From assembly GCA_964404285.1 (NCBI GenBank), contig CAYOJK010000002.1:274795-338794 (forward strand): DNA of 64,000 nt, written 5' to 3'. This DNA comes from JBASEY01 sp964404285. Its GTDB lineage: Bacteria > CSSED10-310. Both the position numbers and the translations under genes were made by a program. The notes beneath the pieces are model-generated. The model was not told the origin of the DNA. It saw nothing but the letters and a program-made list of their open reading frames with translations, and made no database searches. Positions 8,175 through 17,752 of the stretch are shown here, piece after piece. The first letter of the stretch is position 1; each line of letters opens with the position of its first letter.

Positions 8175-10433
8175 CTAAAGAGAATCAGCACAAGTTTTCA
8201 TGCCTATCGCAGTCAGAAAAATATCTTGAGCATCTACTGCTGTAAGCAAATTATCACCATTACAATCAGCCGCACAGGCTTCTTTTTCGGTAGGAGTCTT
8301 TACTCCTAACACGATCAAAAATGTCAATTGAGCATCTATCGCTGTTATTTTTCCATCGTCATTAACGTCACCGTTTTTTTCACATTCATGCGTCTGAGTC
8401 GGTTGCGGAGTCGGTGTGTATGCCGGGGTGGCTGTAGCAGTTGGAGTTGGTGTGTCAGGCGGTGCGAAAGTGACTGTTATTTGAGATTGGCGTGGTTCCA
8501 GGTTCTGTCCGGAAACCGTAACGACCATTTCACCAGGCGATTCTGGAGACAGATCAAAATTTACTATACCGGAGGCATTTGTCTTGTCAACAACATGTAA
8601 ATCACCGTCTTTGTATAAGGATACAACAGCATTTTTAATAGGTGAACCGTTCGAGGTCACTGTTACCGGAATGGTAACCGGGCCGGTTGAAACAGTGATC
8701 GGATGCACGACGTTCGGCGCTATCGCAGCATCGGAACGAAACATCAGCGAACAGTCGCCGAACAACACATATTGGTTCATGACTTCTTCAGTTGTGGAGC
8801 CGGTGCCATAGACACTGTACATATAAAGAATACCTTCCAGTGTCATTTGGCCGAGAATATATTTTCCACCAGGAATAGAACCACTTTCATTCCCCGTTAC
8901 TGCATATGTCACGCCCCAAGCCATTCTGGCCGGCGGATCCCACGCAGTTGATGTTGAAGCGCTATAAATGCCGACTGCGCCTTTGCCGCTATTTTTCATC
9001 CAGCGTTCGGCAAAGCAATCAGATGATCCGTTAAAATAGCCGTTTAAGCAGGATACATCCATGATAAACGGCGTGAAGGAACCGTTAGTCAAGGCATCGA
9101 CATTGTTATTAGAAAAGGATGGAGCATACCAACTTGTGCCACTGCCATGACCAAAATATGAGAGCCAGAAACGGCCTTGGTTGACCGCAGTGCGTATTTG
9201 TGCGGCGCCATGCCCCTGTCTTTCATATATTCTATCCGCCGTTGCATTGGGGTTGTGACTTTTAAATCGAGCTTCGATTTCCTGAGAATATTGTTCATCA
9301 GACGGGTTATACCCTTCTCTTGAAGCCAAACCGCTGAACTTGTCAAGCCAACCGCCGGACCCGGGTGGAGGAGTCTTCTCATAAGTAAGAATCTTGTCTA
9401 ATTGTGCAGTCAGCTCAGATGCCGTTCCAGCGCTCAAACGCGAAATAAATGCATCAGGAATCTTGTCATTACCTTGCAAAAGGGTGAATTTAGAGTCAGA
9501 AGCACAGCTGCCGATACCGGTCATGGGCTTTAATTGCGGAGCATCACCAACTAAAACAATATACACCGGTTTTGGATTCCACGTATTCCAAACATTTTGA
9601 ATATAGGAATAAATTGCAGATGAAGACGTTCCCGTCACGGTTGAACTGACCAGAGTGACATCGATTCCACGTCTGGTTTTCCATTCGACAAACGGAGCCA
9701 TATTGCTGATAAAAGGATCATGACAAATGATCAACATCGGCTCTGGAGGTGTAAGAATCCCTATCTCCAAAGAACCAAAATTGACAAATTGGTTTTGGTA
9801 AATTGAGTAAAAAGAAGGAAATACAGCATCAGGATAAGACCATTCTCCATCTTCAGCAATAACTCTAACTGTCACCTCATTAGCCGTGAGCATTTCACCC
9901 GTAACAGGGTTGACGCGGGCGGGATATAAATCAATCGTCACAAATCGAAAATCTCGTAAATACGCGTCATAGCTAATTGTTGCCCATTCTGCTGGATAAA
10001 AAGCATTTTGGTCATAAACCTGTGTATTCAATATAAAGGGTGGTTCTTGTTCAGAACGCTTATATGACGGCTGGGCAGGCCAGATGTCATAACCAGAAAA
10101 TGTGACTACTTTATCAACGTCGATTTCCAGTTCAACAAAAGCGCCTTCAGGTACGATAACATTTTTTCTAACTACAGGAACCTGTGGAGAACCGGTTTCC
10201 ATCAACCAACCATTATCTGGAATCTCCAGCCGGACAAAATCGCCCTGGTTATTAAACTCAGGCTCCACCGACATACCAGGCGTCCTAAGGGTGAAAATAG
10301 TATCGTCATTTACCATTTTAACCGACTCAACGACCGGTGAGCTATATGTTGCACCTGATTCAAAAGGAATCCAATTTCCATAAGCATTCGTTGAAATCAA
10401 AACTGTCAGCACGAAAAATAAATAGCGGCGCAT
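8175..10433 (-). CDS. gingipain-type cysteine protease (peptidase C25) with C-terminal dockerin
   Basis: This 752-residue secreted protease opens with a signal peptide (MRRYLFFVLTVLISTNAYG). A C25-type propeptide of about 200 residues follows, then the catalytic domain. The catalytic pair is His429 in YFGHGSG and Cys462 in DVSCLNGYF, at the spacing seen in gingipains. A beta-sandwich domain and a Thr/Pro linker (TPTPTATATPAYTPTPQP) lead to a dockerin with calcium loops DVNDDGKITAID and DCNGDNLLTAVD, four cysteines and the ending TCADSL. The start was moved to the ATG at 10433 because AGGAGG lies 5-6 bases upstream and the signal peptide then begins correctly. The gene is separated by two terminators from the related protease upstream. 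The dockerin implies docking to a cohesin partner such as the protein at 62472. Confidence 0.88.
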   Translation of the reverse strand: MRRYLFFVLTVLISTNAYGNWIPFESGATYSSPVVESVKMVNDDTIFTLRTPGMSVEPEFNNQGDFVRLEIPDNGWLMETGSPQVPVVRKNVIVPEGAFVELEIDVDKVVTFSGYDIWPAQPSYKRSEQEPPFILNTQVYDQNAFYPAEWATISYDAYLRDFRFVTIDLYPARVNPVTGEMLTANEVTVRVIAEDGEWSYPDAVFPSFYSIYQNQFVNFGSLEIGILTPPEPMLIICHDPFISNMAPFVEWKTRRGIDVTLVSSTVTGTSSSAIYSYIQNVWNTWNPKPVYIVLVGDAPQLKPMTGIGSCASDSKFTLLQGNDKIPDAFISRLSAGTASELTAQLDKILTYEKTPPPGSGGWLDKFSGLASREGYNPSDEQYSQEIEARFKSHNPNATADRIYERQGHGAAQIRTAVNQGRFWLSYFGHGSGTSWYAPSFSNNNVDALTNGSFTPFIMDVSCLNGYFNGSSDCFAERWMKNSGKGAVGIYSASTSTAWDPPARMAWGVTYAVTGNESGSIPGGKYILGQMTLEGILYMYSVYGTGSTTEEVMNQYVLFGDCSLMFRSDAAIAPNVVHPITVSTGPVTIPVTVTSNGSPIKNAVVSLYKDGDLHVVDKTNASGIVNFDLSPESPGEMVVTVSGQNLEPRQSQITVTFAPPDTPTPTATATPAYTPTPQPTQTHECEKNGDVNDDGKITAIDAQLTFLIVLGVKTPTEKEACAADCNGDNLLTAVDAQDIFLTAIGMKTCADSL

Positions 10434-10512
10434 AGTACCTCCTATTAAGTCCATTCAAAGCCATCGTGTTACAAAGCAAGATATATACCAAAAGGGTATT
10501 AATCCGAGAATT

Positions 10513-10540
10513 AAAAAAAATGCCGTCATTTAGCCGGCAT
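10513..10540 (-). terminator. second intrinsic terminator after the 10682 protease gene
   Basis: On the minus strand the arms ATGCCG and CGGCAT enclose a loop of about nine bases and are followed by a run of eight T. It lies about 75 bases beyond a first terminator, so transcription of the two protease genes is well separated. Confidence 0.7.
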
Positions 10541-10616
10541 ACTGAATTTGTTGAGTTGGTTTGCGTATTTTCACTGTAAAAAAACCGCTTTTGAGTAAAA
10601 CAAGTTGAAAGCAGAC

Positions 10617-10647
10617 GTAAAAAAAGGGCGATCATCGGACCGCCCTT
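10617..10647 (-). terminator. intrinsic terminator of the 10682 dockerin protease gene
   Basis: On the minus strand AAGGGCG pairs with CGCCCTT around a ten-base loop and is followed by a T run. It lies 35 bases beyond the stop codon. Confidence 0.75.
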
Positions 10648-10681
10648 CACAATCATTTTCTAGAATAACTGACTTATTTCA

Positions 10682-13600
10682 CTATAGTGGATCCACACAA
10701 GCCGCGCTTCCTATCGCTGCCATGAAAACTCTTTGAGCATCAGCGGAACTAATCTCACCATTTCCATCACAGTCAGCCGCACATTCTTCTTCATAAGTGG
10801 GAGTGTACGATCCAAGAGCAATCAGAAACACTAACTGAGCATCGTGAGAGCTGATCAACCCATCCTGGTTGACATCACCGTTATTGATGCATGAAGGTGT
10901 CGGCGTATTAGTCGGCGCTGGAGTCGGGGTTGGAACGGTTGTGCATTCACGAACAAAACTCACCATCACATCATCGATATTCCAGCCACAGAAACGCCAA
11001 CTGGAATCCGTCGGCCCCATGCCCCAGCGAATCTTGACCTGGGAATAGCCTGCTGCCTTGTCGGTGATATCTAAACTCCACAAATCCCAGGAACCCCCAT
11101 CCATCCTTCCCGGGTTTTCCCAAATGGTGCTCCAGGACTCGCCGTTATTATTGCTGATCGCGATATATGCATGGTCATAATAATAGGTTTCAACGCCTAA
11201 CCATCCGTAGAAATTCAAATAGACTTCGGCGGCTTCTGTGCAGTCAAAAGCTTGAGTGGTTGTCCAATAAGTTGTTGACATGCTATTGGGATAGTCACCG
11301 TTGAGGTTATATCCCACTGCATTGAGACCGGTGTGACCACTGGTCGGATCAGGTGAACCGTATTGGCCACCCTGTCCCGTCGGTTGACCCCAAGCCCACT
11401 CCCCCTCATACGTCCATCCAGGATCGGTATCCATATTGGATTCGAGCATAACCACCAGCTCATAGGTAAGTACATGGTAGTATGAGCCTAAATTGTCATC
11501 TTCAGCCTGATTTCCCGCAGCATCTAACGCATTGATTTTGAAGAAGTACAACGTACAATCATCGATATTTTCGATTTTTACCATGTGTTCAGTTCTAAGG
11601 TTTGCTTTACCGATTTCATTTTCCGGAGGAACTGAGTCACCCCAGGTTAACGACGTTATCGACGGCTCACTCGTTTTCCAGGTCACCGTGAAAAAGTTCG
11701 TCGAAATCTCTGGAATCATCACATCGAAAATCTCAGGACCCTGACAGTCGATTCCGGCTTGCGACGACACAGTTTGAGGTGAACCTTCACAATCCTCATC
11801 CTCATAGACAACAAGCAATGAATCGTCATGGGATACTTTTACGTAACCTTGACCAGATTGTGTTGCTGAGGTCATGATAGCGCCAACAAAATGGCCTGTA
11901 TCCGGGCCGGTTTCCGTCAAAGTCACAATCTCCAGAACCGGGTTGCTCTCAGAACTGATTTCAACAATAGCTGTTTCAATTACTCCAGGATTTACATTTA
12001 AATCTGAATCCCACAAATTGATGGTTACAGTCTGGCTGCAGTTATAGATGTTTTTATCCAATAGTACTGCCCCACATCCAGCAGCTTGAACCAGAATATC
12101 GGTCAAATACGGTTTCATATTGTGCGATGTCACTGTCAATTGCATTGTTCCGCCTGAAGTCAATAGAGTTGGAAGCGCCACTGAACCCATGGCATCTGTG
12201 TATCCAACTTCATAGAGCTCATCATTTTCTTTCATGATACAGACCATTGCACCCTCGATTGGCGCACCACTCTCAGCAACCGTTACAACAAACTGGCCGC
12301 CGCCCATAGTTACCGTCGGAAGGTGGCCGATATCGCCTGTAAAAAGCTCCCGAGCATGAATGTCGATTGCCGGGTCACCGAACAACAAGTACATCTGTGA
12401 ATTGGAAAGCCCATAACTGCCTTCTTCCACGATCATCTGCTGTTTGCCACGATCAATTGTATAGCCCAACCTGGTGATGCCATACCCTAATGGAGCTCGG
12501 TAAACCATCTTGTCAAAAGCGTGGTTGGCTATTGTATAAGAAGGCTCTATCGCACCGATATTAGCGACTGCTCCACCTTCACCATTCGAACCCGCATTTT
12601 GAAATGCCAATGAGAGACACTCACTGGAATATCTCACGTTTCCACAATAGCAGGCCATATTCCAAACAATGGGTGTATAAGGCCCGTTTTGAAGAGCGTA
12701 GACATCCGAGTTATATTTCCAGTTGAGGCTCCACGACCATTCCTGGTTATCTCCGTGACCACGGTAATTGACGACAACTCTTCCTTCTTCAATGGCGGCT
12801 TTGACACCAGTGCCGGTCGCGCCCTCAGGCGGATAATACGTATCATATTGGAAATTTTCGATTTCATACGAAAAGTTTCGGATATATTCTTTACATTCGG
12901 TGTATTTACCCGGATATTGTTCTTCATGAGCACACAACATTGACTTGTTCAACCATTCGTCGTTGGGTGGGTCTAATATAAAATTCAAGGTTCGAGCAAC
13001 GACATGATCGATGACATCGGCGCTACTGGTCAAAATACGTCCCAGTGCGATATCTGCATAATCATCAGCGCCTTCCAGAAGTTGGTAATTGTAGTCTCCA
13101 GGTTCCCATGATGAAGGATTTCCCAAGGGAATATCGGTGAGCGCTCCAACAAAAAGAACATACTCGGTGCCGTGATTATCGTAATAATCCTGAATTGCCG
13201 CCTTGATACCTGCCGCCGTCGAGCCGGTCTGACTGGTAAAAATTACTTTCGATTTCAACCCTGCGCGATTCCACCATTCAGCCAAGGGCGCAATAGATGC
13301 AGCAAAGTTTTCTTTTGTTATAATTAGATAGCGAACAAGATCATCTTCGTCTCGACAATAACCAGTTGACAGATCCAATGCATCGTAATTCAAAAAGGTC
13401 TTACGATAAAAATTATCCAGTTCATAAGATACTGGTGATGAGCGTCGTTCTTTTTCGTTAATCCCTGTAGCAGCCGTAAATTCCAAATTAAACGTAATTT
13501 GTTTGGCCGCTTCAATCGTTTCATCGGCAGAATGTGCAATTATCGGGTAGATATCTACAATCACAAATCGTACGTCACGACGAATAGCAGGAGGATGTAA

Positions 13601-14053
13601 AACACTGCTTTCCCAGGGATATGATGTTTGATAAATTTTTTCATTCATGACGAATGCCGGATCCGGATCGATGTCCGTCGTCGGAACCTGCATCGGAGCA
13701 ACTCGATATCCATCAAAACGTACAGGTGTTCTGGATATCTCTTTCATAACGACGGAACCTTTGTCCGGGACAGCCACGAGAACAGAAATTTTTGGCACTT
13801 CCGGAGCGCCTATTTCAAGAGATCTGGCTGCTTCCGGAATCTGAATGAATTGAAAAATCTCGCCTTCCATTTCCGCATCGGAAACGTAAAAACCCGGAAT
13901 TTCTACGGTGACAGTAACTCCACGAGCATCAGTTCGCTCCAGAGATACAGTCGGCGATGCTCCTTCAGAACCTCCGGTCAGCGATACCCAATCCGCTCGA
14001 GCAACCGGAAATGTCAGAAGAATACATAAGGTGATAAAAATGATTCGTTTCAT
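10682..14053 (-). CDS. large multidomain gingipain-type cysteine protease (C25) with C-terminal dockerin
   Basis: This 1123-residue secreted protein begins with the signal peptide MKRIIFITLCILLTFPVARA. A C25 propeptide precedes a catalytic domain with His433 in NYRGHGD and Cys468 in NMACYCG. After it come an Ig-like domain, a beta-sandwich domain (around residues 650-740), a fibronectin-III-like domain (around 750-840) and a jelly-roll, MAM-like domain (around 850-1030). A short PTPTPAPTNTPTP linker leads to a dockerin with loops DVNQDGLISSHD and DCDGNGEISSAD, four cysteines and the ending ACVDPL. An AGGAGG site lies just upstream of the ATG. The FnIII and beta-sandwich domains resemble those of the adjacent M28 peptidase. 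The protein is likely an extracellular endoprotease displayed through cohesin binding. Confidence 0.88.
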   Translation of the reverse strand: MKRIIFITLCILLTFPVARADWVSLTGGSEGASPTVSLERTDARGVTVTVEIPGFYVSDAEMEGEIFQFIQIPEAARSLEIGAPEVPKISVLVAVPDKGSVVMKEISRTPVRFDGYRVAPMQVPTTDIDPDPAFVMNEKIYQTSYPWESSVLHPPAIRRDVRFVIVDIYPIIAHSADETIEAAKQITFNLEFTAATGINEKERRSSPVSYELDNFYRKTFLNYDALDLSTGYCRDEDDLVRYLIITKENFAASIAPLAEWWNRAGLKSKVIFTSQTGSTAAGIKAAIQDYYDNHGTEYVLFVGALTDIPLGNPSSWEPGDYNYQLLEGADDYADIALGRILTSSADVIDHVVARTLNFILDPPNDEWLNKSMLCAHEEQYPGKYTECKEYIRNFSYEIENFQYDTYYPPEGATGTGVKAAIEEGRVVVNYRGHGDNQEWSWSLNWKYNSDVYALQNGPYTPIVWNMACYCGNVRYSSECLSLAFQNAGSNGEGGAVANIGAIEPSYTIANHAFDKMVYRAPLGYGITRLGYTIDRGKQQMIVEEGSYGLSNSQMYLLFGDPAIDIHARELFTGDIGHLPTVTMGGGQFVVTVAESGAPIEGAMVCIMKENDELYEVGYTDAMGSVALPTLLTSGGTMQLTVTSHNMKPYLTDILVQAAGCGAVLLDKNIYNCSQTVTINLWDSDLNVNPGVIETAIVEISSESNPVLEIVTLTETGPDTGHFVGAIMTSATQSGQGYVKVSHDDSLLVVYEDEDCEGSPQTVSSQAGIDCQGPEIFDVMIPEISTNFFTVTWKTSEPSITSLTWGDSVPPENEIGKANLRTEHMVKIENIDDCTLYFFKINALDAAGNQAEDDNLGSYYHVLTYELVVMLESNMDTDPGWTYEGEWAWGQPTGQGGQYGSPDPTSGHTGLNAVGYNLNGDYPNSMSTTYWTTTQAFDCTEAAEVYLNFYGWLGVETYYYDHAYIAISNNNGESWSTIWENPGRMDGGSWDLWSLDITDKAAGYSQVKIRWGMGPTDSSWRFCGWNIDDVMVSFVRECTTVPTPTPAPTNTPTPSCINNGDVNQDGLISSHDAQLVFLIALGSYTPTYEEECAADCDGNGEISSADAQRVFMAAIGSAACVDPL

Positions 14054-14155
14054 TTGACCTCCTAGCGTTCGATAAAATTTTACTCAATCAATTAATAACC
14101 CCGTGAGCATTATATAGAAATATTTTGATCAAACAATGATAATTCATTGAACATA

Positions 14156-16954
14156 TCACTCCCAACCAAATCCAAAGCTATCCCAATCTCCAATAATCTG
14201 AGTCACTGCTGGATCAGTTAAAGCAGCATACCACAAAATCCCTGATGCCGATGTTCCGGTATCAGGCCAAACGAACGCTGGTATCGCTTCGATTCGAGTG
14301 CTGCCTACAGGCCAAGGATATGCATACCAAGCAACATCATCTGTAAATGTTGGGCCGAAGAACAGATCGCCATAGGCATCAAGTATCAGAAATAGAGGAT
14401 GATTGATTAAAGACTCTGTACCTGCGTTATTAATGGTCAAAGTGCAGAAACACGGATCACCCGGCCGATAATGAGCTGCCGGCATTGTAATGGATACGCT
14501 GGTATCTTCCGGGGTTGGATCAGAGGAGACCCTGCCGATAATTTCAAAGGCGGCATCATGTTGACCGGGTCCCATTACCGACCAATCGTTCCATCCTGTG
14601 CCTTTACCGAATCCTCCTTTAGGATTGATAAATTTCGCTATCGATAAATTCGACGTATCCGATGACAAACGTCCGTATTGGCCGTGAAGCTGAAATCTCA
14701 TAACCGGATAAAAATACAACCACCATGTCCCCGGCGGCAAAAGTATCGGAGGATCAAGTACGAGATGTGCATCGACTTTGCTGCCCTGTATCCCATGAAC
14801 CAAGTTGACGTTCGAACTCGATGGTTTAAGTTCAAGGCTCCAAAAAGGCTCTACGCCGTTGTCATTAGGATAACCCGAGGGTAAACCGGATAAATCGGCA
14901 TATATGCTCCAGTGAAGCGAATTCGCATTATTAAGCGAAGCGCCGCCGTTATACAATTCACCTGGCACAACAATTTGCTCGATTAACCAAATTTCCTCAT
15001 TGCGGAAATCGTCTGCGACATAAGATGAATGGGTTTCAGAATCAGGGAAAACCTGATTGGCAACTCTACCGGGACCTGAAGCGCTCATCGGTTGTGACCA
15101 CAATGCATTCAAAGTAGTCGTTCGATAATAGGCTCCATCGTTGGAGTCTTCAGCCAAATTGCCGGCTTTATCCCGGCTTTTTACCATGAAATAATAATGG
15201 GTGTTGCTTTCAAGATTGGTCAGCATTACCTGATGCATCAAGCCATACTGTGAATTGAATTCAGTATTCGATGGGGGAGAAGCGCTTCCCCAGTTGACAG
15301 TAGAGTCTGCCGGTTCATTCGTTTGCCAGGTAATTGTCAAGGAAGTTGCGCTGATGTTAATCACGTTGACATCAGAAATTTCCGGTGTTTCGCAGTCGAC
15401 ATACACTTCGGCGACATCTGGATATGCTGAATAGTGTGCTCTGATAGCATCACCATGCTTGACCGAGATTTTCTGATCACCCTGAACTGGAGCTTGATCC
15501 GTAACAATAATCGATCCTTCAAACCTATGAGAGCTGATTTCTGTTAACACAATTGTCTCAGGGGTCATTTCAGTATCCGATTCAATGGTGACTTCAACCT
15601 GGCCGGTAGCAGAATTATCGATAAGGAACACGTCGAGGTCCGCATTACAAGAGACTACTGACTGCCTGAAAGTGATTGTCTCGATCATCTGTGCTGCAGT
15701 GCATATATTGGCAACCATGGCGCGGGTGACATCTGCAACAAAAGGAAACGATACCTTATCAATTGTGTCGTCAATAGAGTGATAATAGGGATAAGATATA
15801 TCATTATCTTCGATGCCGCAAAAAGCGATATAACCATTTCGCCAAAAAGAAGCATGGTCGGATGCCGACATGTTGGAAGGTACTAAAACATGTAATAAGT
15901 CCGTATATAAATCAGCGACATCGACAAAATCCTGTCCGAATTCCTGGGATGCATTATTGACAACGACATCGAGATCTTCCGGTACAGGATCTTCCCATCC
16001 GATCATGTCAAAATTGTAGTAGCCTTGAATATCCAAATCCTGTGAAGCCGCCCAGGCCGCCCAGTGAGCGCTTCCAAACAAACCTTGTTCTTCACCTGTC
16101 CAAAGAGCGTAAATGATCGTATCAGCGAAAAACTCATCTTTTAAAATTTCTGCACAATTCATTGTCAACGTCGAGCCGGTGCCGTTATCGTCTGCACCCG
16201 GCGCTAACGTATCTGGTTGACGGGAAATCGAATCTATATGTCCGCCTATAACCCAAATTTTCTCGGGATTGACTGAACCCTGTTTCCACGCAATGACATT
16301 TGGCGCCATTCCGGAAGTATGCGGATGAAAGTCAACATCATATCCCCAATTTTCAAATTCCGACGCAGCCCAATTGACGGCATTCAAACAACCTTGAGAA
16401 GTAGAATAACGGGTTTGAAAACCGACAAGATGGTCTAATATTTCATATAAACGTGCTTCATTTACCTGATCCACATATGACTGAATGACAGGACTGTATG
16501 CTTTCGAGACGTAACCTTTATAGACAGGAGGATTCAGAATATTGATCGACAGAGAAGAAGGCGTAATCTTTTGCACATGAAAATCTCGGCGCGCAGGCAA
16601 GATATCGCCGGCTTTCATTGCGACAAGGTGCTGACCGGTTATCAACGCAACGCTACTCAAATTTTCAGCAAAAAAAGGTTGTTTTGATTCGACGACATAA
16701 TATTCTTTTTCTGGTTCCAGGTCATTCAAAACTTCATATCGAATACCGTGCTGAACCAGCCGTTCCAATCCATCATCCGTCACCGCTAAAAGCGCTATAG
16801 TATCGTTAAACCAGAGAACGACAATTTCTTCTGTTTCGGGAAGAGTTTGCCAATTTTCGAGCATGCGCATTTCGACGATTTTTGGAAGCCCCTCTGCGTT
16901 GAGTATTGAAACGAAAAAGATTAAGCTTAAAAATATAATTATTGTCTGCTTCAT
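14156..16954 (-). CDS. secreted M28-family zinc aminopeptidase with FnIII and a C-terminal surface-type domain
   Basis: This 932-residue protein has the signal peptide MKQTIIIFLSLIFFVSILNA. The M28 catalytic domain carries a complete two-zinc site: H239 in GGHIDS, D255 in GADDNG, E288/E289 in TGEEQG, D316 in YNFDMIG and H392 in YYHSIDD. C-terminal to it are a beta-sandwich domain, a FnIII domain (around 535-620) and further beta domains. The last 120 or so residues contain YGDLFFGPTF, PAFVWPDTG and YAALTDP motifs that match the C-terminal domain of the cohesin protein at 62472. There is no dockerin. It probably trims peptides released by the neighbouring C25 endoproteases. The shared C-terminal domain may act in surface attachment or secretion, which is inferred. 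A G-rich site precedes the ATG. Confidence 0.85.
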   Translation of the reverse strand: MKQTIIIFLSLIFFVSILNAEGLPKIVEMRMLENWQTLPETEEIVVLWFNDTIALLAVTDDGLERLVQHGIRYEVLNDLEPEKEYYVVESKQPFFAENLSSVALITGQHLVAMKAGDILPARRDFHVQKITPSSLSINILNPPVYKGYVSKAYSPVIQSYVDQVNEARLYEILDHLVGFQTRYSTSQGCLNAVNWAASEFENWGYDVDFHPHTSGMAPNVIAWKQGSVNPEKIWVIGGHIDSISRQPDTLAPGADDNGTGSTLTMNCAEILKDEFFADTIIYALWTGEEQGLFGSAHWAAWAASQDLDIQGYYNFDMIGWEDPVPEDLDVVVNNASQEFGQDFVDVADLYTDLLHVLVPSNMSASDHASFWRNGYIAFCGIEDNDISYPYYHSIDDTIDKVSFPFVADVTRAMVANICTAAQMIETITFRQSVVSCNADLDVFLIDNSATGQVEVTIESDTEMTPETIVLTEISSHRFEGSIIVTDQAPVQGDQKISVKHGDAIRAHYSAYPDVAEVYVDCETPEISDVNVINISATSLTITWQTNEPADSTVNWGSASPPSNTEFNSQYGLMHQVMLTNLESNTHYYFMVKSRDKAGNLAEDSNDGAYYRTTTLNALWSQPMSASGPGRVANQVFPDSETHSSYVADDFRNEEIWLIEQIVVPGELYNGGASLNNANSLHWSIYADLSGLPSGYPNDNGVEPFWSLELKPSSSNVNLVHGIQGSKVDAHLVLDPPILLPPGTWWLYFYPVMRFQLHGQYGRLSSDTSNLSIAKFINPKGGFGKGTGWNDWSVMGPGQHDAAFEIIGRVSSDPTPEDTSVSITMPAAHYRPGDPCFCTLTINNAGTESLINHPLFLILDAYGDLFFGPTFTDDVAWYAYPWPVGSTRIEAIPAFVWPDTGTSASGILWYAALTDPAVTQIIGDWDSFGFGWE

Positions 16955-17160
16955 TTTTTAATAACCCCCCATAAAAAAACGTGGTAAACGTTCATCTGTG
17001 ATTTAACAGACGCTCTTTGAATATGCAATATTTATGCTATTTAAGGATAATAACTATTCAAGTTTTATTTGTCTGGTTCCCATAGTTGATTGTTTGGGCA
17101 GTTTGGTCGAAAAAAATCGGGTATCACCATAGCTAAAATAGACAAAAGATCACTTATTTA

Positions 17161-17178
17161 TTGATTCCTATTAATCAA
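17161..17178. promoter_or_regulatory. palindrome upstream of nrfH
   Basis: TTGATT-CCTATT-AATCAA is an inverted repeat with perfect 6-base arms. The half sites look like FNR/CRP-family half sites, but the spacer is four bases longer than in an FNR box, so the binding protein is unknown. It lies just before an AGGAGG at 17185-17190. In RNA it could also fold as a weak hairpin. Confidence 0.35.
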
Positions 17179-17218
17179 CTATTGCAGGAGGTTAAAAAAT
17201 CATTTAAGCTCTCATTGT

Positions 17219-17752
17219 ATGAAGTTACTAATACGACAGCTTCAAGGAATCAGTCCCCGCCGATACGTCATATTGGCGGTTTTTATTGGTGTATTAGCTG
17301 GAATTGGTAGTTTCACACTTTTCTATGCTGAGGGTTTTTCTTATTTGCGATCTGAGCCGGAAGTTTGCGCCAATTGCCATATTATGCACCCGCAATACGA
17401 TTCCTGGTTGAAATCCGGTCACCATGGTGTGGCACGATGTGTTGACTGTCATTTGCCAACAAGTTTTTTTGCTAAGTACTATGCCAAAGCCGACAACGGC
17501 TATCGTCATGCTCGAGGGTTCACTCTACAGAATTTTCATGAACCTATCTTGATTACGCCCAAAAACAGCCGAATTTTGCAAGAACGATGCATATCATGCC
17601 ATGGTGATTTTGTTCATGAATTGCTTGCGGGAGCCACAACCGATCCCAATTCCATTACCTGCGTGCATTGTCATGTCAGGGTTGGTCACGGTGAAAAGGT
17701 GGGCTTAGGAGGTTCTGACCATTATAAACCGGACCGGAAGGAGTCTTTATGA
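17219..17752 (+). CDS. nrfH: NrfH-type tetraheme cytochrome c, quinol dehydrogenase of nitrite reductase
   Basis: This 177-residue NapC/NirT-family protein has one N-terminal membrane anchor (around residues 17-38). Four CxxCH heme sites start at C50, C74, C124 and C148. In NrfH the first heme is high-spin and near the quinol site; its CANCHIM segment is conserved here. The protein takes electrons from menaquinol in the inner membrane and passes them to NrfA on the periplasmic side. It overlaps nrfA by the ATGA at 17749-17752, so the two are translationally coupled. The only strong Shine-Dalgarno (AGGAGG, 17185-17190) lies about 28 bases before the first ATG. The real start could therefore be an upstream non-ATG codon, because the frame is open there. 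Confidence 0.9.
   Translation: MKLLIRQLQGISPRRYVILAVFIGVLAGIGSFTLFYAEGFSYLRSEPEVCANCHIMHPQYDSWLKSGHHGVARCVDCHLPTSFFAKYYAKADNGYRHARGFTLQNFHEPILITPKNSRILQERCISCHGDFVHELLAGATTDPNSITCVHCHVRVGHGEKVGLGGSDHYKPDRKESL

Noticed and set aside
14156..16954. Dockerin on the M28 peptidase
   Set aside because: No calcium-loop pair of the DxNxDGxI type is present at its C-terminus; the tail belongs to a different domain.
17161..17178. FNR box upstream of nrfH
   Set aside because: The half sites fit, but the overall length is 18 bases and the FNR box is 14, so it was reported only as an unassigned palindrome.
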